Position numbers and translations under genes: made by a program. 64,000 nt of DNA from Borborobacter arsenicus. GTDB taxonomy: Bacteria; Pseudomonadota; Alphaproteobacteria; Rhizobiales; Rhizobiaceae. The stretch is from positions 32,578 to 96,577 of the forward strand of contig NZ_RKST01000021.1 in the NCBI RefSeq assembly GCF_003934165.1, read 5' to 3'. Shown here one piece after another: positions 1 through 11,228 of this stretch (position 1 is its first letter; every line of letters starts with the position of its first letter). Below the pieces are notes generated by a model that was given only the letters and a program-made list of their open reading frames with translations, searched no databases and was not told the origin of the DNA.

Positions 1-925
1 CGGGCACATTGGTCCGCAGATGGCCATCGGTCTTGACGCGACCGCGCTCATCAAGCGCCACGCCCGCTTCGGCCAGTCCCAGACCGTTGGTATAGGGGCT
101 GCGGCCGGTGGCCACCAGCACCACATCTGCCTCGATCGTCTGTGCCTCGCCACCCTTGACCGGCTCGAAGGTCACCGTGGCGCCCTTCTTCGACTTGGCG
201 ACGCCGGTGACCTTGGAGCCCAGCTTGAACTCGAAGCCCTGCTTGGCCAGCATGCGCTGGAACTGTTTGGCCACCTCGCCATCCATGCCGCCGAGGATCA
301 TGTCGAGATATTCGACCACGGTGACCTTGGCCCCAAGCCGTGCCCAGACCGAGCCGAGCTCCAGCCCGATGACGCCGCCGCCGACGACCACCATCTGCGC
401 CGGAACCTTCGCCAGTTCGAGCGCGCCGGTGGATGACACGATCACCTTTTCGTCGAAATCGACCTTGACGCCGGGAATGCCGGCAACGTCGGAACCGGTG
501 GCAATGACGATGTTCTTCGTCTCGATCACCTGTTCCTTGCCATCCTCGCCGGTCACCGAAACCTTGCCCGCCGACAGCACCTTGCCGACACCCTGGAAGC
601 TGTCGATCTTGTTCTTCTTGAACAGGAAGGACACGCCGTTGACATTGGCCGTCACCGTCGCGTCCTTATGCGCCATCATCTTCTTGAGATTGAGCTTCGG
701 CTGGCCGATCTCCACGCCGAGCGCGTCGAAGGAGTGGCCTGCTTCGGCAAACATTTCGGAGGCATGCAGCAGCGCCTTCGACGGGATGCATCCGATATTG
801 AGGCAGGTGCCGCCGAAAGTGGCGTTCTTTTCGACCACGGCCGTCTTCAGGCCAAGCTGCGCCGCCTTGATGGCGCACACATAGCCGCCGGGACCGCTAC
901 CGATAACAACGACATCATAAGCCAT
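1..925 (-). CDS. lpdA: Dihydrolipoyl dehydrogenase (E3), C-terminus beyond window
   Basis: Flavoprotein E3 that reoxidises dihydrolipoyl groups of the 2-oxoglutarate dehydrogenase complex with NAD+. The first 308 of about 465 residues are present. Visible are the N-terminal FAD motif GSGPGG (residues 9-14), the redox-active disulfide C41-LNIG-C46, and the NAD-binding motif GGGVIG (182-187). The dimerisation domain with the catalytic His lies outside the window. It is the last gene of the mdh-sucCD-odhAB operon, separated from odhB by a small secreted-protein gene. This linkage suggests the E3 dedicated to 2-oxoglutarate dehydrogenase rather than pyruvate dehydrogenase. Confidence 0.95.
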   Translation of the reverse strand, partial: MAYDVVVIGSGPGGYVCAIKAAQLGLKTAVVEKNATFGGTCLNIGCIPSKALLHASEMFAEAGHSFDALGVEIGQPKLNLKKMMAHKDATVTANVNGVSFLFKKNKIDSFQGVGKVLSAGKVSVTGEDGKEQVIETKNIVIATGSDVAGIPGVKVDFDEKVIVSSTGALELAKVPAQMVVVGGGVIGLELGSVWARLGAKVTVVEYLDMILGGMDGEVAKQFQRMLAKQGFEFKLGSKVTGVAKSKKGATVTFEPVKGGEAQTIEADVVLVATGRSPYTNGLGLAEAGVALDERGRVKTDGHLRTNVP

Positions 926-991
926 TTCTCATATCCCTGTTCCATGCGGCCGATGATGCCGCTGTTCCAAACATGATCCACGTCCGGCTGC

Positions 992-1483
992 TCATTCCTG
1001 GCAGCCCTGCAAGGCAAAGACATCCGCCGGCAGCATCGTCAGCCCATCCTCGCCATAGGCTGACGAATAGCGCAGCGAATAGGCGAGGTCGGGAAAGATC
1101 AGCGTCTCGGGCGCATCCGAGCGCTCGACAGGCAAAAGCCCGATCGTGCCGGATTTGTCGCTGGTATAGATGACCCCCTGCCACACCGTGCAGCTTTCAA
1201 GCTCCTCGCCGGTGACGTCGCCCTCCGGGCAGTTATAGGTGAGCATGCCGTTCGGCCGCTCGACGCCCTCGCTCCACATGACGATGCCGTCGAGCATCAC
1301 GCTGTTGTCGAACACCATGCGGAAGCGGTTGGTGACGGCCACAGCCTCGCCGCGCGGCAGGAAGTCGATGCCTGCAACCTTGTCACGATCGCCATAGACG
1401 GACAGTTCCATCGGGCAGGCGGCATGGGCTGTTCCAGCGCCCAGCAGGGCAGCCGACAAAGCCATCATGCGCCCAGCCACCAA
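992..1483 (-). CDS. Secreted hypothetical protein within the TCA operon
   Basis: Small exported protein of unknown function, up to 163 residues. The opened start is TTG; ATG codons at residues 6 and 7 are equally plausible and leave a signal peptide ending at AHA-A near residue 22. The mature part has Cys residues near its start (ACPMEL), in the middle (YNCPEG, ESCTVW) and at the end (LQGCQE), compatible with disulfides in the periplasm. It begins about 10 bp after the odhB stop and sits before lpdA, so it is probably co-transcribed. I do not recognise a named family. Confidence 0.7.
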   Translation of the reverse strand: MVAGRMMALSAALLGAGTAHAACPMELSVYGDRDKVAGIDFLPRGEAVAVTNRFRMVFDNSVMLDGIVMWSEGVERPNGMLTYNCPEGDVTGEELESCTVWQGVIYTSDKSGTIGLLPVERSDAPETLIFPDLAYSLRYSSAYGEDGLTMLPADVFALQGCQE

Positions 1484-1494
1484 GCCTCGCGCCC

Positions 1495-2766
1495 TTAAAG
1501 GTCCAGAACCAGCCGCTCCGGATCTTCCAGGCTTTCCTTGACCCGTACCAGGAAGGTGACGGCTTCCTTGCCGTCAACGATGCGGTGATCATAGGAGAGC
1601 GCCAGATACATCATCGGGCGGATGACAATCTGGCCGCCGACCACCATCGGGCGCTCCTGGATCTTGTGCATGCCCAGAATGCCCGACTGCGGCGCGTTCA
1701 GGATCGGCGTCGACATCAGCGAGCCATAGACACCGCCATTGGAGATGGTGAAGGTGCCGCCCTGCATGTCAGCGACCGACAGCTTGCCGTCGCGCGCCGC
1801 GATACCCAGCCGGCCGATCTCCTTTTCGATCTCGGCGATCGACATGGCATCGGCGTCGCGCACCACCGGCACGACAAGGCCCTTGTCGGTGCCGACCGCC
1901 ACGCCGATATGGGCATAGTTCTTGAAGATGATGTCGGTGCCATCGATCTCGGCATTCACTGAAGGGATTTCCTTCAGCGCATGCGTGACAGCCTTGGTGA
2001 AGAAGCCCATGAACCCAAGCTTCACGCCGTGCTTCTTCTCGAAGACGTCCTTGTATTTACTGCGCAGAGCCATCACCGCGCTCATATCCACCTCGTTGAA
2101 GGTGGTCAGCATGGCAGCGGTGCTCTGCGCTTCCTTGAGGCGGCGCGCAATCGTCTGGCGCAGCTTGGTCATGCGCACGCGCTCTTCGCGCACCTGGTCG
2201 TCAGCGGAAGACGGCGCGCGTGCTGCGGCTGGTGCGGCCGGCGCCGCAGCCGGGGCGGAAATGCCCCTTGCGACAGCATCCAGCACATCGCCCTTCAGCA
2301 CCTGGCCGCGCTTGCCGCTGCCGCTCACCTGATCGACCGAGATATTGCTTTCGGCCATCAGCTTGGCCGCCGCCGGGGCCGGCGGCATCTTGCGCTCCTC
2401 GACCGGGCCTTCGCCGGCAATGCTTGCGGTCTTTTCCGCGGCCTCCTTGGTAGAGGATGCGCCCGAAGCACCGGCTGCCTGGGCCACTGCCTCCGGCTTG
2501 GCCGCAGGCTTCGACGCAGTGGCAGCAGCACCATCGGCGATCGACCCGAGCAGCGCGCTGACGCCGACGGTCTCGCCTTCCTGCGCGGTGATTTCAGCCA
2601 GCGTTCCGGCCGCCGGCGCGGGGACTTCGATCGTCACCTTGTCGGTTTCGAGTTCCACCAGCGGCTCGTCGGCCGCAATTGCATCACCCACCTTCTTGAA
2701 CCACTTGCCGATGGTTGCTTCCGTGACGGATTCGCCGAGGGTCGGGACGCGGATTTCGGTAGCCAT
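1495..2766 (-). CDS. odhB: 2-oxoglutarate dehydrogenase E2, dihydrolipoyl succinyltransferase
   Basis: Core succinyltransferase of the 2-oxoglutarate dehydrogenase complex, 423 residues, the usual length. In order: a lipoyl domain with acceptor Lys43 in ETDKV, an Ala/Pro-rich linker, a peripheral subunit-binding domain at about 130-165, a second Ala/Pro linker, and the acyltransferase domain with catalytic H394 and D398 in HRIVDG. It lies 30 bp behind odhA on the same strand. Also known as sucB. Confidence 0.97.
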   Translation of the reverse strand: MATEIRVPTLGESVTEATIGKWFKKVGDAIAADEPLVELETDKVTIEVPAPAAGTLAEITAQEGETVGVSALLGSIADGAAATASKPAAKPEAVAQAAGASGASSTKEAAEKTASIAGEGPVEERKMPPAPAAAKLMAESNISVDQVSGSGKRGQVLKGDVLDAVARGISAPAAAPAAPAAARAPSSADDQVREERVRMTKLRQTIARRLKEAQSTAAMLTTFNEVDMSAVMALRSKYKDVFEKKHGVKLGFMGFFTKAVTHALKEIPSVNAEIDGTDIIFKNYAHIGVAVGTDKGLVVPVVRDADAMSIAEIEKEIGRLGIAARDGKLSVADMQGGTFTISNGGVYGSLMSTPILNAPQSGILGMHKIQERPMVVGGQIVIRPMMYLALSYDHRIVDGKEAVTFLVRVKESLEDPERLVLDL

Positions 2767-2796
2767 TTTCTTGCCTATCCGTTTCTGATCTGAGGG

Positions 2797-5787
2797 TTAT
2801 TCGCCGAGCGCGTCGTCGAGGAAGGCCTGGAGCTGCGCCAGATGCTTGGACATCAGGCCGGTGGCGGGCGATGCCGCAGCGGGCCTGCCGGTATAGCGGA
2901 CACGCTGATGCTTGGCCTCGATATGGGCAAGCACCCACTCCAGATAGGGATCGATGAAGGACCAGGCGCCCATGTTCTTCGGCTCTTCCTGGCACCACAC
3001 CATCTCCGCATTGCGGAAACGCGACAGTTCGGTGATCAGCGCCTTGGCCGGGAACGGGTAGAGCTGTTCGACGCGCAGCAGATAGATATCGTTGATGCCG
3101 CGCTTCTCACGCTCCTCGTAGAGGTCGTAATAGACCTTGCCCGAGCACAGCACGACGCGCCTGATCTTGGAGTCACGAGCCAGCTTGACCGTGTCCTTGC
3201 CCGGATATTGCGCATCGTCCCACAGCAGGCGGTGGAACGAGCTCTCGCCCGACAGCTCGGCAATGGTCGACACCGCCCGCTTGTGGCGCAGCAGCGACTT
3301 GGGCGTCATCAGGATCAGCGGCTTGCGGAAGTCGCGCTTCAGCTGGCGGCGCAATATGTGGAAATAGTTAGCCGGCGTCGAGCAGTTCGCGACCTGCATA
3401 TTGTCCTCGGCGCAAAGCTGCAGGAAGCGTTCGAGGCGAGCCGACGAATGCTCCGGTCCCTGGCCCTCATAGCCATGCGGCAGCAGGCACACCAGGCCGG
3501 ACATTCTGAGCCATTTGCGCTCGCCCGACGAGATGAACTGGTCGAACACCACCTGCGCGCCGTTGGCGAAGTCGCCGAACTGCGCTTCCCACAAGGTCAG
3601 CGCCTTCGGGTCGGCCAGCGAATAGCCATATTCGAAGCCGAGCACCGCTTCTTCCGAGAGCATCGAATTGATGACCTCGAACGGAGCCTGGGCCGCGCTC
3701 AGATTGTTGAGCGGGATATAGCGGGTCTCGTCGCGCTGGTCATAGAGCACCGAATGGCGCTGCGAGAAGGTGCCGCGCTCCGAATCCTGGCCGGACAGGC
3801 GTACCGGATTGCCGTCGAGCAGGATCGAGCCGAAAGCCAGCGCCTCGGCCGTCGACCAGTCGATGCCTTCGCCCGAATCGATCATCTTGCGCCGCGCTTC
3901 CATGAAGCGTGCGATGGTCCTGTGCGCCTCGAAGCCTTCCGGCACTTCCGTCAGCTTCTTGCCGATCTCCTTCAGCATCTTGACCGGCATGGCGGTCTTG
4001 CCGCGCCGCTGCTCGTCCTGGTTGTCGGCGGTGCGCAGGCCCGACCACGCGCCATCCAGCCAGTCGGCCTTGTTGGGCTTGTACTGCTGGCCGATCTCCC
4101 ATTCCGATTCCAGATGGGCGCGCCAGTCTGCCTTCATCCGGTCGAGGTCGCCCTGGCTGACAAGGCCTTCCGCCAGCAGCTTGTCGGCGTAGATCTGGGC
4201 CGTCGTCTTATGGGCCCGGATGTTGCGATACATGATCGGCTGCGTGAATGCCGGCTCGTCGCCTTCATTGTGGCCGAAGCGGCGATAGCAGAACATGTCG
4301 ACCACCACCGGCTTGCGGAACTTCATGCGGAATTCGGTCGCCACCTTGGCCGCATAGACCACGGCTTCCGGATCGTCGCCATTCACATGGAAGATCGGCG
4401 CCTCGATCATCTTGGCCACATCCGACGGATAGGGCGAAGACCGCGAGAAGCGTGGATTGGTGGTGAAACCGATCTGGTTGTTGATGATGAAATGCAGCGT
4501 GCCGGCAACGCGGTGACCGCGCAGGCCCGACAGACCGAGGATTTCCGCGATCACGCCCTGGCCGGCGAAGGCGGCATCGCCATGCAGCAGCAGAGGCAGC
4601 ACCTTGGAGCGCACCTCCAACGGCACGATCTCGTCGCGCGGCGTGCGGCCATAGAGCTGGTCCTGCTTGGCGCGGGCCTTGCCCATCACCACCGGATCGA
4701 CGATCTCCAGATGCGAGGGATTGGCCGTCAGCGACAGATGCACCTTGTTGCCGTCGAATTCGCGGTCCGACGAAGCGCCGAGATGGTACTTCACGTCGCC
4801 CGAGCCCTCGACATCGTCGGGCGCATAGGAGCCGCCCTTGAATTCGTGGAAAATGGCGCGATGCGGCTTGGCCATCACCTGGGACAGCACGTTGAGGCGG
4901 CCGCGATGGGCCATGCCGAGCACGATTTCCTTTAGGCCCAGCGAGCCGCCGCGCTTGACGATCTGTTCCAGCGCCGGGATCAGCGATTCACCGCCATCCA
5001 GGCCGAAGCGCTTGGTGCCCTTGTATTTGACGTCGATGAACTGCTCGAAGCCCTCGGCTTCCACCAGCTTCTGCAGGATCGCCACCTTGCCCTCGGCGGT
5101 GAAGGCGATTCCCTTGTCCGGACCCTCGATGCGCGCCTGGATCCAGGCCTTTTCCTCAGGATCGGAAATATGCATGAACTCCACGCCGAGCGTCGAGCAA
5201 TAGGTCCGCTTGAGGATCTCCAGCATCTGCCGGATGCTGCCGAATTCCAGCCCCAGCACATTGTCGAGGAAGATGGGGCGGTCGTAGTCGGCTGCGGTGA
5301 AACCGTAATTTTCCGGCGACAGTTCGTTGTAGTCCTCGAGCGGCTTGGCGATACCGAGCGGATCGAGATTGGCATGCAGATGGCCGCGCATGCGATAGGC
5401 GCGGATCATCATGATGGCATGAACAGAATCGCGGGTCGCCTGATGCACGTCCGCTTCGGTCAGCGCCACGCCCTTTGCGCTCGCCCTGTCCTTGACCTTC
5501 GTCTCGATATGCTTTTCGACCAGGCCCCAATTGCCGTCGAGCGCCGAAACCAGTTCGCCATTGGCGACCAGCGGCCAGCCGGGCTTCTTCCACGAAGCGC
5601 CCTCGGCGTTCTTCCTCACATCGCCGGCATCGTCCTTCAGCGACGCGAAGAAATCCTGCCACTGCTGGTCGACCGAAGACGGGTCCTCCTGATAGGCGGC
5701 ATAAAGCGCCTCTATGTAGTCGGCATTGCCGCCATAGAGGAATGACGTCAGGGAAAATTGGTCGTTGGCCTGATCCTGTCGCGCCAT
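2797..5787 (-). CDS. odhA: 2-oxoglutarate dehydrogenase E1 (thiamine-diphosphate dependent)
   Basis: Decarboxylates 2-oxoglutarate and transfers the succinyl group to the lipoyl arm of E2. At 996 residues it has full family length. The N-terminus has the short helix seen in E1o proteins (FLYGGNADYIEALY) that binds E2. The thiamine-diphosphate region HGDAAFAGQGV, the MAHRGRLN segment and the C-terminal transketolase-like region (LLPHGYEGQGPEHSSAR) are all intact. It is separated from sucD by about 110 bp holding an inverted repeat. Also known as sucA. Confidence 0.97.
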   Translation of the reverse strand: MARQDQANDQFSLTSFLYGGNADYIEALYAAYQEDPSSVDQQWQDFFASLKDDAGDVRKNAEGASWKKPGWPLVANGELVSALDGNWGLVEKHIETKVKDRASAKGVALTEADVHQATRDSVHAIMMIRAYRMRGHLHANLDPLGIAKPLEDYNELSPENYGFTAADYDRPIFLDNVLGLEFGSIRQMLEILKRTYCSTLGVEFMHISDPEEKAWIQARIEGPDKGIAFTAEGKVAILQKLVEAEGFEQFIDVKYKGTKRFGLDGGESLIPALEQIVKRGGSLGLKEIVLGMAHRGRLNVLSQVMAKPHRAIFHEFKGGSYAPDDVEGSGDVKYHLGASSDREFDGNKVHLSLTANPSHLEIVDPVVMGKARAKQDQLYGRTPRDEIVPLEVRSKVLPLLLHGDAAFAGQGVIAEILGLSGLRGHRVAGTLHFIINNQIGFTTNPRFSRSSPYPSDVAKMIEAPIFHVNGDDPEAVVYAAKVATEFRMKFRKPVVVDMFCYRRFGHNEGDEPAFTQPIMYRNIRAHKTTAQIYADKLLAEGLVSQGDLDRMKADWRAHLESEWEIGQQYKPNKADWLDGAWSGLRTADNQDEQRRGKTAMPVKMLKEIGKKLTEVPEGFEAHRTIARFMEARRKMIDSGEGIDWSTAEALAFGSILLDGNPVRLSGQDSERGTFSQRHSVLYDQRDETRYIPLNNLSAAQAPFEVINSMLSEEAVLGFEYGYSLADPKALTLWEAQFGDFANGAQVVFDQFISSGERKWLRMSGLVCLLPHGYEGQGPEHSSARLERFLQLCAEDNMQVANCSTPANYFHILRRQLKRDFRKPLILMTPKSLLRHKRAVSTIAELSGESSFHRLLWDDAQYPGKDTVKLARDSKIRRVVLCSGKVYYDLYEEREKRGINDIYLLRVEQLYPFPAKALITELSRFRNAEMVWCQEEPKNMGAWSFIDPYLEWVLAHIEAKHQRVRYTGRPAAASPATGLMSKHLAQLQAFLDDALGE

Positions 5788-5838
5788 CTTATCACCGGAG
5801 CCTTCAGCCCCGTCTCCTGTTTTCGGGCAGCCGGTCCT

Positions 5839-5878
5839 CGGCAGTCGATAATCGGTAAAGAGTCTGCTCCGACTGCCG
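5839..5878. repeat. Intercistronic inverted repeat between sucD and odhA
   Basis: CGGCAGTCG at 5839-5847 is repeated inverted as CGACTGCCG at 5870-5878, and a further partial copy follows at about 5887-5898. It lies in the roughly 110-bp gap between sucD and odhA and could fold as an mRNA hairpin that tunes the ratio of the two halves of the operon. No T-run follows, so it is not a clear terminator. Confidence 0.5.
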
Positions 5879-5897
5879 ACCGCCCGTTGCCGACTGC

Positions 5898-6800
5898 CTA
5901 ACCTTTGATTGCCTCAAGCAGTGTTGTGCCAAGTCGTGCCGGTGAAGGCGAAACGCGGATGCCCGCCGCCTCCATCGCCGCAATCTTGTCTTCCGCCCCG
6001 CCCTTACCGCCGGAAATGACGGCGCCGGCATGCCCCATGGTGCGGCCGGCCGGAGCCGTGCGCCCGGCGATGAAGCCGGCCATCGGCTTCCTGCGGCCGC
6101 GCTTTGCCTCATCCATGATGAACTGGGCTGCATCTTCTTCCGCCGAGCCGCCGATCTCGCCGATCATGATGATCGACTTGGTCTCGTCGTCGGCCAGGAA
6201 CATCTCCAGCATGTCGATGAATTCCGTTCCCTTGACCGGATCACCGCCGATGCCGACCGCCGTGGTCTGGCCAAGGCCTGCATTGGTGGTCTGGAACACC
6301 GCCTCGTAGGTAAGCGTTCCGGAGCGCGAAACAACGCCGACCGAGCCCTTGCGGAAGATGTTGCCGGGCATGATGCCGATCTTGCATTCGTCAGGCGTGA
6401 CGATGCCGGGGCAGTTCGGGCCGACCAGCCGCGACTTCGACTTGTCGAGCCGCGCCTTGACCTTGACCATGTCCATCACCGGAATGCCTTCGGTAATGCA
6501 CACGATCAGTGGGATTTCCGCCTCGATCGCCTCGATGATCGCGGCAGCGGCACCTGCCGGCGGCACATAGACGACGGAGGCGTTGGCGTCCGTCCTTTCC
6601 TTGCCCTCGGCAACCGAAGCGAAGATGGGCAGGTTTTCGCCCTTCGAACCGGCCCAGGTTTCGCCACCCTTCTTGGGATGGATGCCGCCGACCATCTTGG
6701 TGCCGTGATAGGCCAGCGCCTGCTCGGTGTGGAATGTACCGGTCTTGCCGGTCAGGCCCTGAACGAGAACCTTGGTGTCTTTGTTGATGAGAATGGACAT
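5898..6800 (-). CDS. sucD: Succinyl-CoA synthetase (ADP-forming) alpha subunit
   Basis: Alpha subunit of succinyl-CoA synthetase, catalysing substrate-level phosphorylation in the TCA cycle. It has 300 residues, normal length. The N-terminal CoA-binding Rossmann domain begins with [11 protein letters not shown], and the phosphorylated active-site histidine is H257 in [10 protein letters not shown]. The gene starts 6 bp after sucC, consistent with co-translation of the two subunits. Confidence 0.97.
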   Translation of the reverse strand: MSILINKDTKVLVQGLTGKTGTFHTEQALAYHGTKMVGGIHPKKGGETWAGSKGENLPIFASVAEGKERTDANASVVYVPPAGAAAAIIEAIEAEIPLIVCITEGIPVMDMVKVKARLDKSKSRLVGPNCPGIVTPDECKIGIMPGNIFRKGSVGVVSRSGTLTYEAVFQTTNAGLGQTTAVGIGGDPVKGTEFIDMLEMFLADDETKSIIMIGEIGGSAEEDAAQFIMDEAKRGRRKPMAGFIAGRTAPAGRTMGHAGAVISGGKGGAEDKIAAMEAAGIRVSPSPARLGTTLLEAIKG

Positions 6801-6806
6801 CTGGGC

Positions 6807-8003
6807 TCAGTTCCCCTTCACGGCCTTGACGATCTTCTGCGCGGCGTCGTCGAGATCGTCGGCCGACGTCACATTGAGCCCGCTTTCGCGAATGATCTTC
6901 TTGCCAAGCTCGACATTGGTGCCTTCGAGCCGCACGACCAGCGGCACCTGGAGCCCCACTTCCTTGACCGCCGCGACCACGCCTTCGGCGATGACGTCGC
7001 ATTTCATGATGCCGCCGAAGATGTTGACCAGGATGCCCTTCACCGCCGGGTCCTTGGTGATGATCTTGAAGGCCGCCGTCACTTTCTCCTTGCTGGCGCC
7101 GCCGCCGACATCGAGGAAGTTTGCCGGCTCGGCACCATAGAGCTTGATGATGTCCATCGTTGCCATGGCAAGGCCGGCGCCGTTGACCATGCAGCCGATA
7201 TTGCCGTCGAGCGCGACATAGGCGAGGTCGTATTTCGACGCCTCGATCTCCTTCTCGTCTTCCTCGGTGGTGTCGCGCAGTTCAATCACGTCCGGGTGAC
7301 GGAACAGCGCATTATTATCGAAGGACACCTTGGCGTCGAGGACGCGCAGCCGGCCGTTCTTCATGACGATCAGCGGGTTGACCTCCAGCAGGCTCATGTC
7401 CTTTTCGACAAAGGCCCTGTAGAGGAGCGGGAACAGCTTCTCGCCGTCGCTCGCCGCATCACCGTCAAGCTTCAGCGCCGCATTGAGCTTCTTCACATCG
7501 TCCGCCGTCACGCCCTGTTCGGGGTCGATGGCCACGGTGATGATCTTTTCGGGCGTGGCTTCCGCCACCGCCTCGATGTCCATGCCGCCCTCGGTCGAAA
7601 CCACGAAAGCGACACGGCCGACGCTGCGGTCGACCAGCAGCGACAGATAAAGCTCGCGGTCGATGTCCGCACCGTCCTCGATATAGAGGCGGTTGACCTG
7701 CTTGCCGGCAGCTCCGGTCTGCTTGGTCACCAGGATCGAGCCAAGCATCTCATTGACGTTGGCGACGACGTCCTCGATCGACTTGGCCAGCCGCACGCCG
7801 CCCTTGGCATCCGCCGGCAGTTCCTTGAACTTGCCCTTGCCGCGTCCGCCGGCATGGATCTGGCTCTTCACCACATAGAGCGGGCCGGGAAGGGCCTTGG
7901 CGGCAGCTTCGGCTTCATTCGCCTTGAAGACCGGCACACCCTCGGCCACCGGCGCGCCGAAGCCCTTCAGCAGTTGCTTGGCTTGGTACTCATGGATGTT
8001 CAT
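6807..8003 (-). CDS. sucC: Succinyl-CoA synthetase (ADP-forming) beta subunit
   Basis: Nucleotide-binding beta subunit, 398 residues. It starts with the conserved [12 protein letters not shown] and has an N-terminal ATP-grasp fold ([14 protein letters not shown]) followed by a C-terminal ligase domain with [11 protein letters not shown] and [11 protein letters not shown]. It is placed 9 bp after mdh and 6 bp before sucD in the same operon. Confidence 0.97.
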   Translation of the reverse strand: MNIHEYQAKQLLKGFGAPVAEGVPVFKANEAEAAAKALPGPLYVVKSQIHAGGRGKGKFKELPADAKGGVRLAKSIEDVVANVNEMLGSILVTKQTGAAGKQVNRLYIEDGADIDRELYLSLLVDRSVGRVAFVVSTEGGMDIEAVAEATPEKIITVAIDPEQGVTADDVKKLNAALKLDGDAASDGEKLFPLLYRAFVEKDMSLLEVNPLIVMKNGRLRVLDAKVSFDNNALFRHPDVIELRDTTEEDEKEIEASKYDLAYVALDGNIGCMVNGAGLAMATMDIIKLYGAEPANFLDVGGGASKEKVTAAFKIITKDPAVKGILVNIFGGIMKCDVIAEGVVAAVKEVGLQVPLVVRLEGTNVELGKKIIRESGLNVTSADDLDDAAQKIVKAVKGN

Positions 8004-8012
8004 CGCGGACCC

Positions 8013-9089
<1,077 letters not shown>

Positions 9090-9156
9090 CTATGGCCTTG
9101 GAAATTCAACCGATTATTTCACCATCAAGGATTTCAAACGGTTAGAACAAGTTGGA

Positions 9157-9174
9157 TTTACGTAAACGTCAAAG
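9157..9174. promoter_or_regulatory. Palindromic operator-like site upstream of mdh operon
   Basis: TTTACGTAAACGTCAAAG contains a perfect palindrome TTTACGTAAA and an overlapping imperfect dyad TTTACGT/ACGTCAAA. It lies about 175-190 bp before the mdh start, in the only gap that can hold the operon promoter, but it is also just before the end of zapE. The shape resembles sites of MerR-type regulators such as LiuR that control branched-chain catabolism and TCA genes in proteobacteria; that link is inference. Confidence 0.3.
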
Positions 9175-9192
9175 TTTTAAGGCAAGTTGCCT

Positions 9193-10401
9193 TCAACGAA
9201 CCTGGGTTTGCGCCAGCTTCGCCTCGGCGGCCAGGAATGCCCGCCGCCGCTCCCAGCTTTCAAGCCATTCGCGGCTCTGCATTTCCATCAGACGCGACAC
9301 GGTGCGATCGAATTCAAAAGCCTCCGTCACCCCCGGCCGTCCGGCATAGAGGCGGTCCGGGGAAACATCGGCGCTCAGGATAAGATGCTTGCCTTTGTCG
9401 TAGAGCGTGTCGATCAGCAGGATGAAGCGCTTCGTGGCGCTGCGCAGCGTCTGGTCCAGCACCGGCACGCGATCGATGAAGAATGTGTCGAACCGCTCCG
9501 CAAGCGCCATGTAGTCGCGCGCGCCGAGCGGCTTTTCGCAAAGATCGGCGAAGGTGAAGCGCGCGGCCTCGCCCACCGCCTGCGGCACGACGATGTGCCG
9601 GCCCTTGACGCTGATCGTGGTGGATGTGGCGGGCGCACCGCCGGTCATTGCCTGCCATGCCTCGTCCATGCGCCGGTCGGTCTGCGGCCCGGCAGGCGTG
9701 AGATAGACCGGTATGCGGTCGAGCTTCTCCAGGCGATAGTCCTTGTCGGAATCGAGATCGAGAATATCGGCATGGCGCTTGAGCAGGCCGATGAAGGGCG
9801 TGAAAAGCGCCCGGTTCAGCCCGTCCCGATAAAGGTCGTCGGGGGCCACATTCGACGTCGCCACCAGCACCACGCCTTGCGCGAAGAGGGCCGAAAACAG
9901 GCGCGACAGGATCATCGCATCGGCAATGTCGGTCACCGAGAACTCATCGAAGCACAACACCCAGGCTTCTTCGGCAAGGGCCTTGGCGACCGGCGGGATC
10001 GGGTCGTCTTGCCTGGTGTCGCCATTCTTGCGGGCAAGGCGGTGCTTCTGGATGCGGTCCTGCGTATCGGCCATGAAGTCGTTGAAATGGATGCGGCGCT
10101 TGCGGCGCACCGGAACCAGTTCAAAGAACATGTCCATCAGCATGGTCTTGCCGCGGCCGACATCGCCGTGGATGTAAAGCCCCTTGACCGGCGCCAATGT
10201 CTCGCGCTTGCGGGCAAACAGCCAGCCCAATGCGCTCGCCTTGCTTGCCAGCCGCTTGGCGCATAGCTCATCGATCAAATGGTCCAGTGCGGTTGCCACC
10301 GCCTCCTGCGCCGGGTCACGCTGCAGCGCCCCGGTTTCGGCCAGATGGGCATAGCGCTGCATGACGGTTGCCCTCGTCTGGATACCGTCACGCAGATGCA
10401 T
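9193..10401 (-). CDS. zapE: ZapE/AFG1-family ATPase
   Basis: P-loop ATPase of the AFG1/LACE1/ZapE family; in Escherichia coli ZapE associates with FtsZ at the division site. 402 residues from this start. Walker A is GDVGRGKT (79-86) and Walker B is VLCFDEF (about 148-154). A second ATG at residue 14 (10362) has a better ribosome-binding site (GAGGG), but homologues usually have a few residues before the RYAHL segment, so the longer form is kept. It lies just upstream of the TCA operon on the same strand, as is common in rhizobia. Confidence 0.9.
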   Translation of the reverse strand: MHLRDGIQTRATVMQRYAHLAETGALQRDPAQEAVATALDHLIDELCAKRLASKASALGWLFARKRETLAPVKGLYIHGDVGRGKTMLMDMFFELVPVRRKRRIHFNDFMADTQDRIQKHRLARKNGDTRQDDPIPPVAKALAEEAWVLCFDEFSVTDIADAMILSRLFSALFAQGVVLVATSNVAPDDLYRDGLNRALFTPFIGLLKRHADILDLDSDKDYRLEKLDRIPVYLTPAGPQTDRRMDEAWQAMTGGAPATSTTISVKGRHIVVPQAVGEAARFTFADLCEKPLGARDYMALAERFDTFFIDRVPVLDQTLRSATKRFILLIDTLYDKGKHLILSADVSPDRLYAGRPGVTEAFEFDRTVSRLMEMQSREWLESWERRRAFLAAEAKLAQTQVR

Positions 10402-10509
10402 CGATCATTTCACCGCAATTGGGCCGGCAGTTGCGCTGCACTCGGCCGCAGGAGAAAAAGGTCATCGTCTTTCCGGCCGCTCATCTGGCTGACGCAGCCG
10501 CCCGTCACC

Positions 10510-11043
10510 TCAACGGCTGAGCGAAATCGGCACGCCGCTTTCGGTCTGGCCGTCGAATTTCTCCGGTCCCGAAGAATAGAGCCGCGCCAGCGTGCCGCCA
10601 CTCTCGTCATAGAGCGTAAGCTGCTTGCCGGCGACATTCCACGACTTCACGCCATCGATCGGAGCGGGGCAGCGCAGGGGACCCGCACGAAAGCCCTGGC
10701 CGAACTTGGTCTGCGGCGTGGCAACCCGGCAACTCTGACCGGCGACGGAGGCATTCCACACGCCCGCGACATTGCCGGCCGTCAGATCCGGCGCATTTGC
10801 TGCCGGTTCCGGCGGCAGGGCCGCCATCTGCGTGCCGCCGGGCGCAGCGGGGAACTGCGACGGATCGGCGGCGGTGCCGGGGGCGGCAGGCGGGGGCAGT
10901 TGCCCGGTCGTCACCTGGCCGGCGGGCGCTGGCGTAAGCGGCGCAGGCTGCGTGTCCAGCGACGACATGCGCGAGCTTTGGCAACCGCCGATTGTCAGCA
11001 CTGCCAGCGAAAAGGCCAACAGGCCGGTTTTCGAAAAATTCAT
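10510..11043 (-). CDS. Lipoprotein with AprI/Inh metalloprotease-inhibitor domain
   Basis: Probable outer-membrane or periplasmic lipoprotein of 177 residues. The start at 11043 is chosen because GGAGGTGTGGA sits directly before it; an upstream ATG at 11082 has none. The signal peptide ends in the lipobox TIGGC with Cys21 as the lipidated residue. A Pro/Ala-rich linker follows, then a C-terminal domain of about 95 residues resembling the Inh family of serralysin inhibitors (VAGVWNASVAGQSCRV to the LARLYSSG strand), with two Cys that could form the family's disulfide. Its target protease is not in the window. Confidence 0.75.
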   Translation of the reverse strand: MNFSKTGLLAFSLAVLTIGGCQSSRMSSLDTQPAPLTPAPAGQVTTGQLPPPAAPGTAADPSQFPAAPGGTQMAALPPEPAANAPDLTAGNVAGVWNASVAGQSCRVATPQTKFGQGFRAGPLRCPAPIDGVKSWNVAGKQLTLYDESGGTLARLYSSGPEKFDGQTESGVPISLSR

Positions 11044-11228
11044 TCCACACCTCCGTCGGAGCCGACATGCGCGTCCGATCAATGCATCACCCCCCGGTAA
11101 ACATGGTGATGTTGGCGGTATTTCAACCAGATATGGTTAAAATAGGGTTTGTTGCTAAAACTGTTGCAAAAATATCTCTATAGCAGCATCGACAGAGTGC
11201 CGAGTAGTCCGGCTTTTACAAGCAGCAA

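Noticed and set aside
2842..4935. Long plus-strand open frame opposite odhA
   Set aside because: Antisense shadow of a highly conserved enzyme gene; no start context or recognisable domain.
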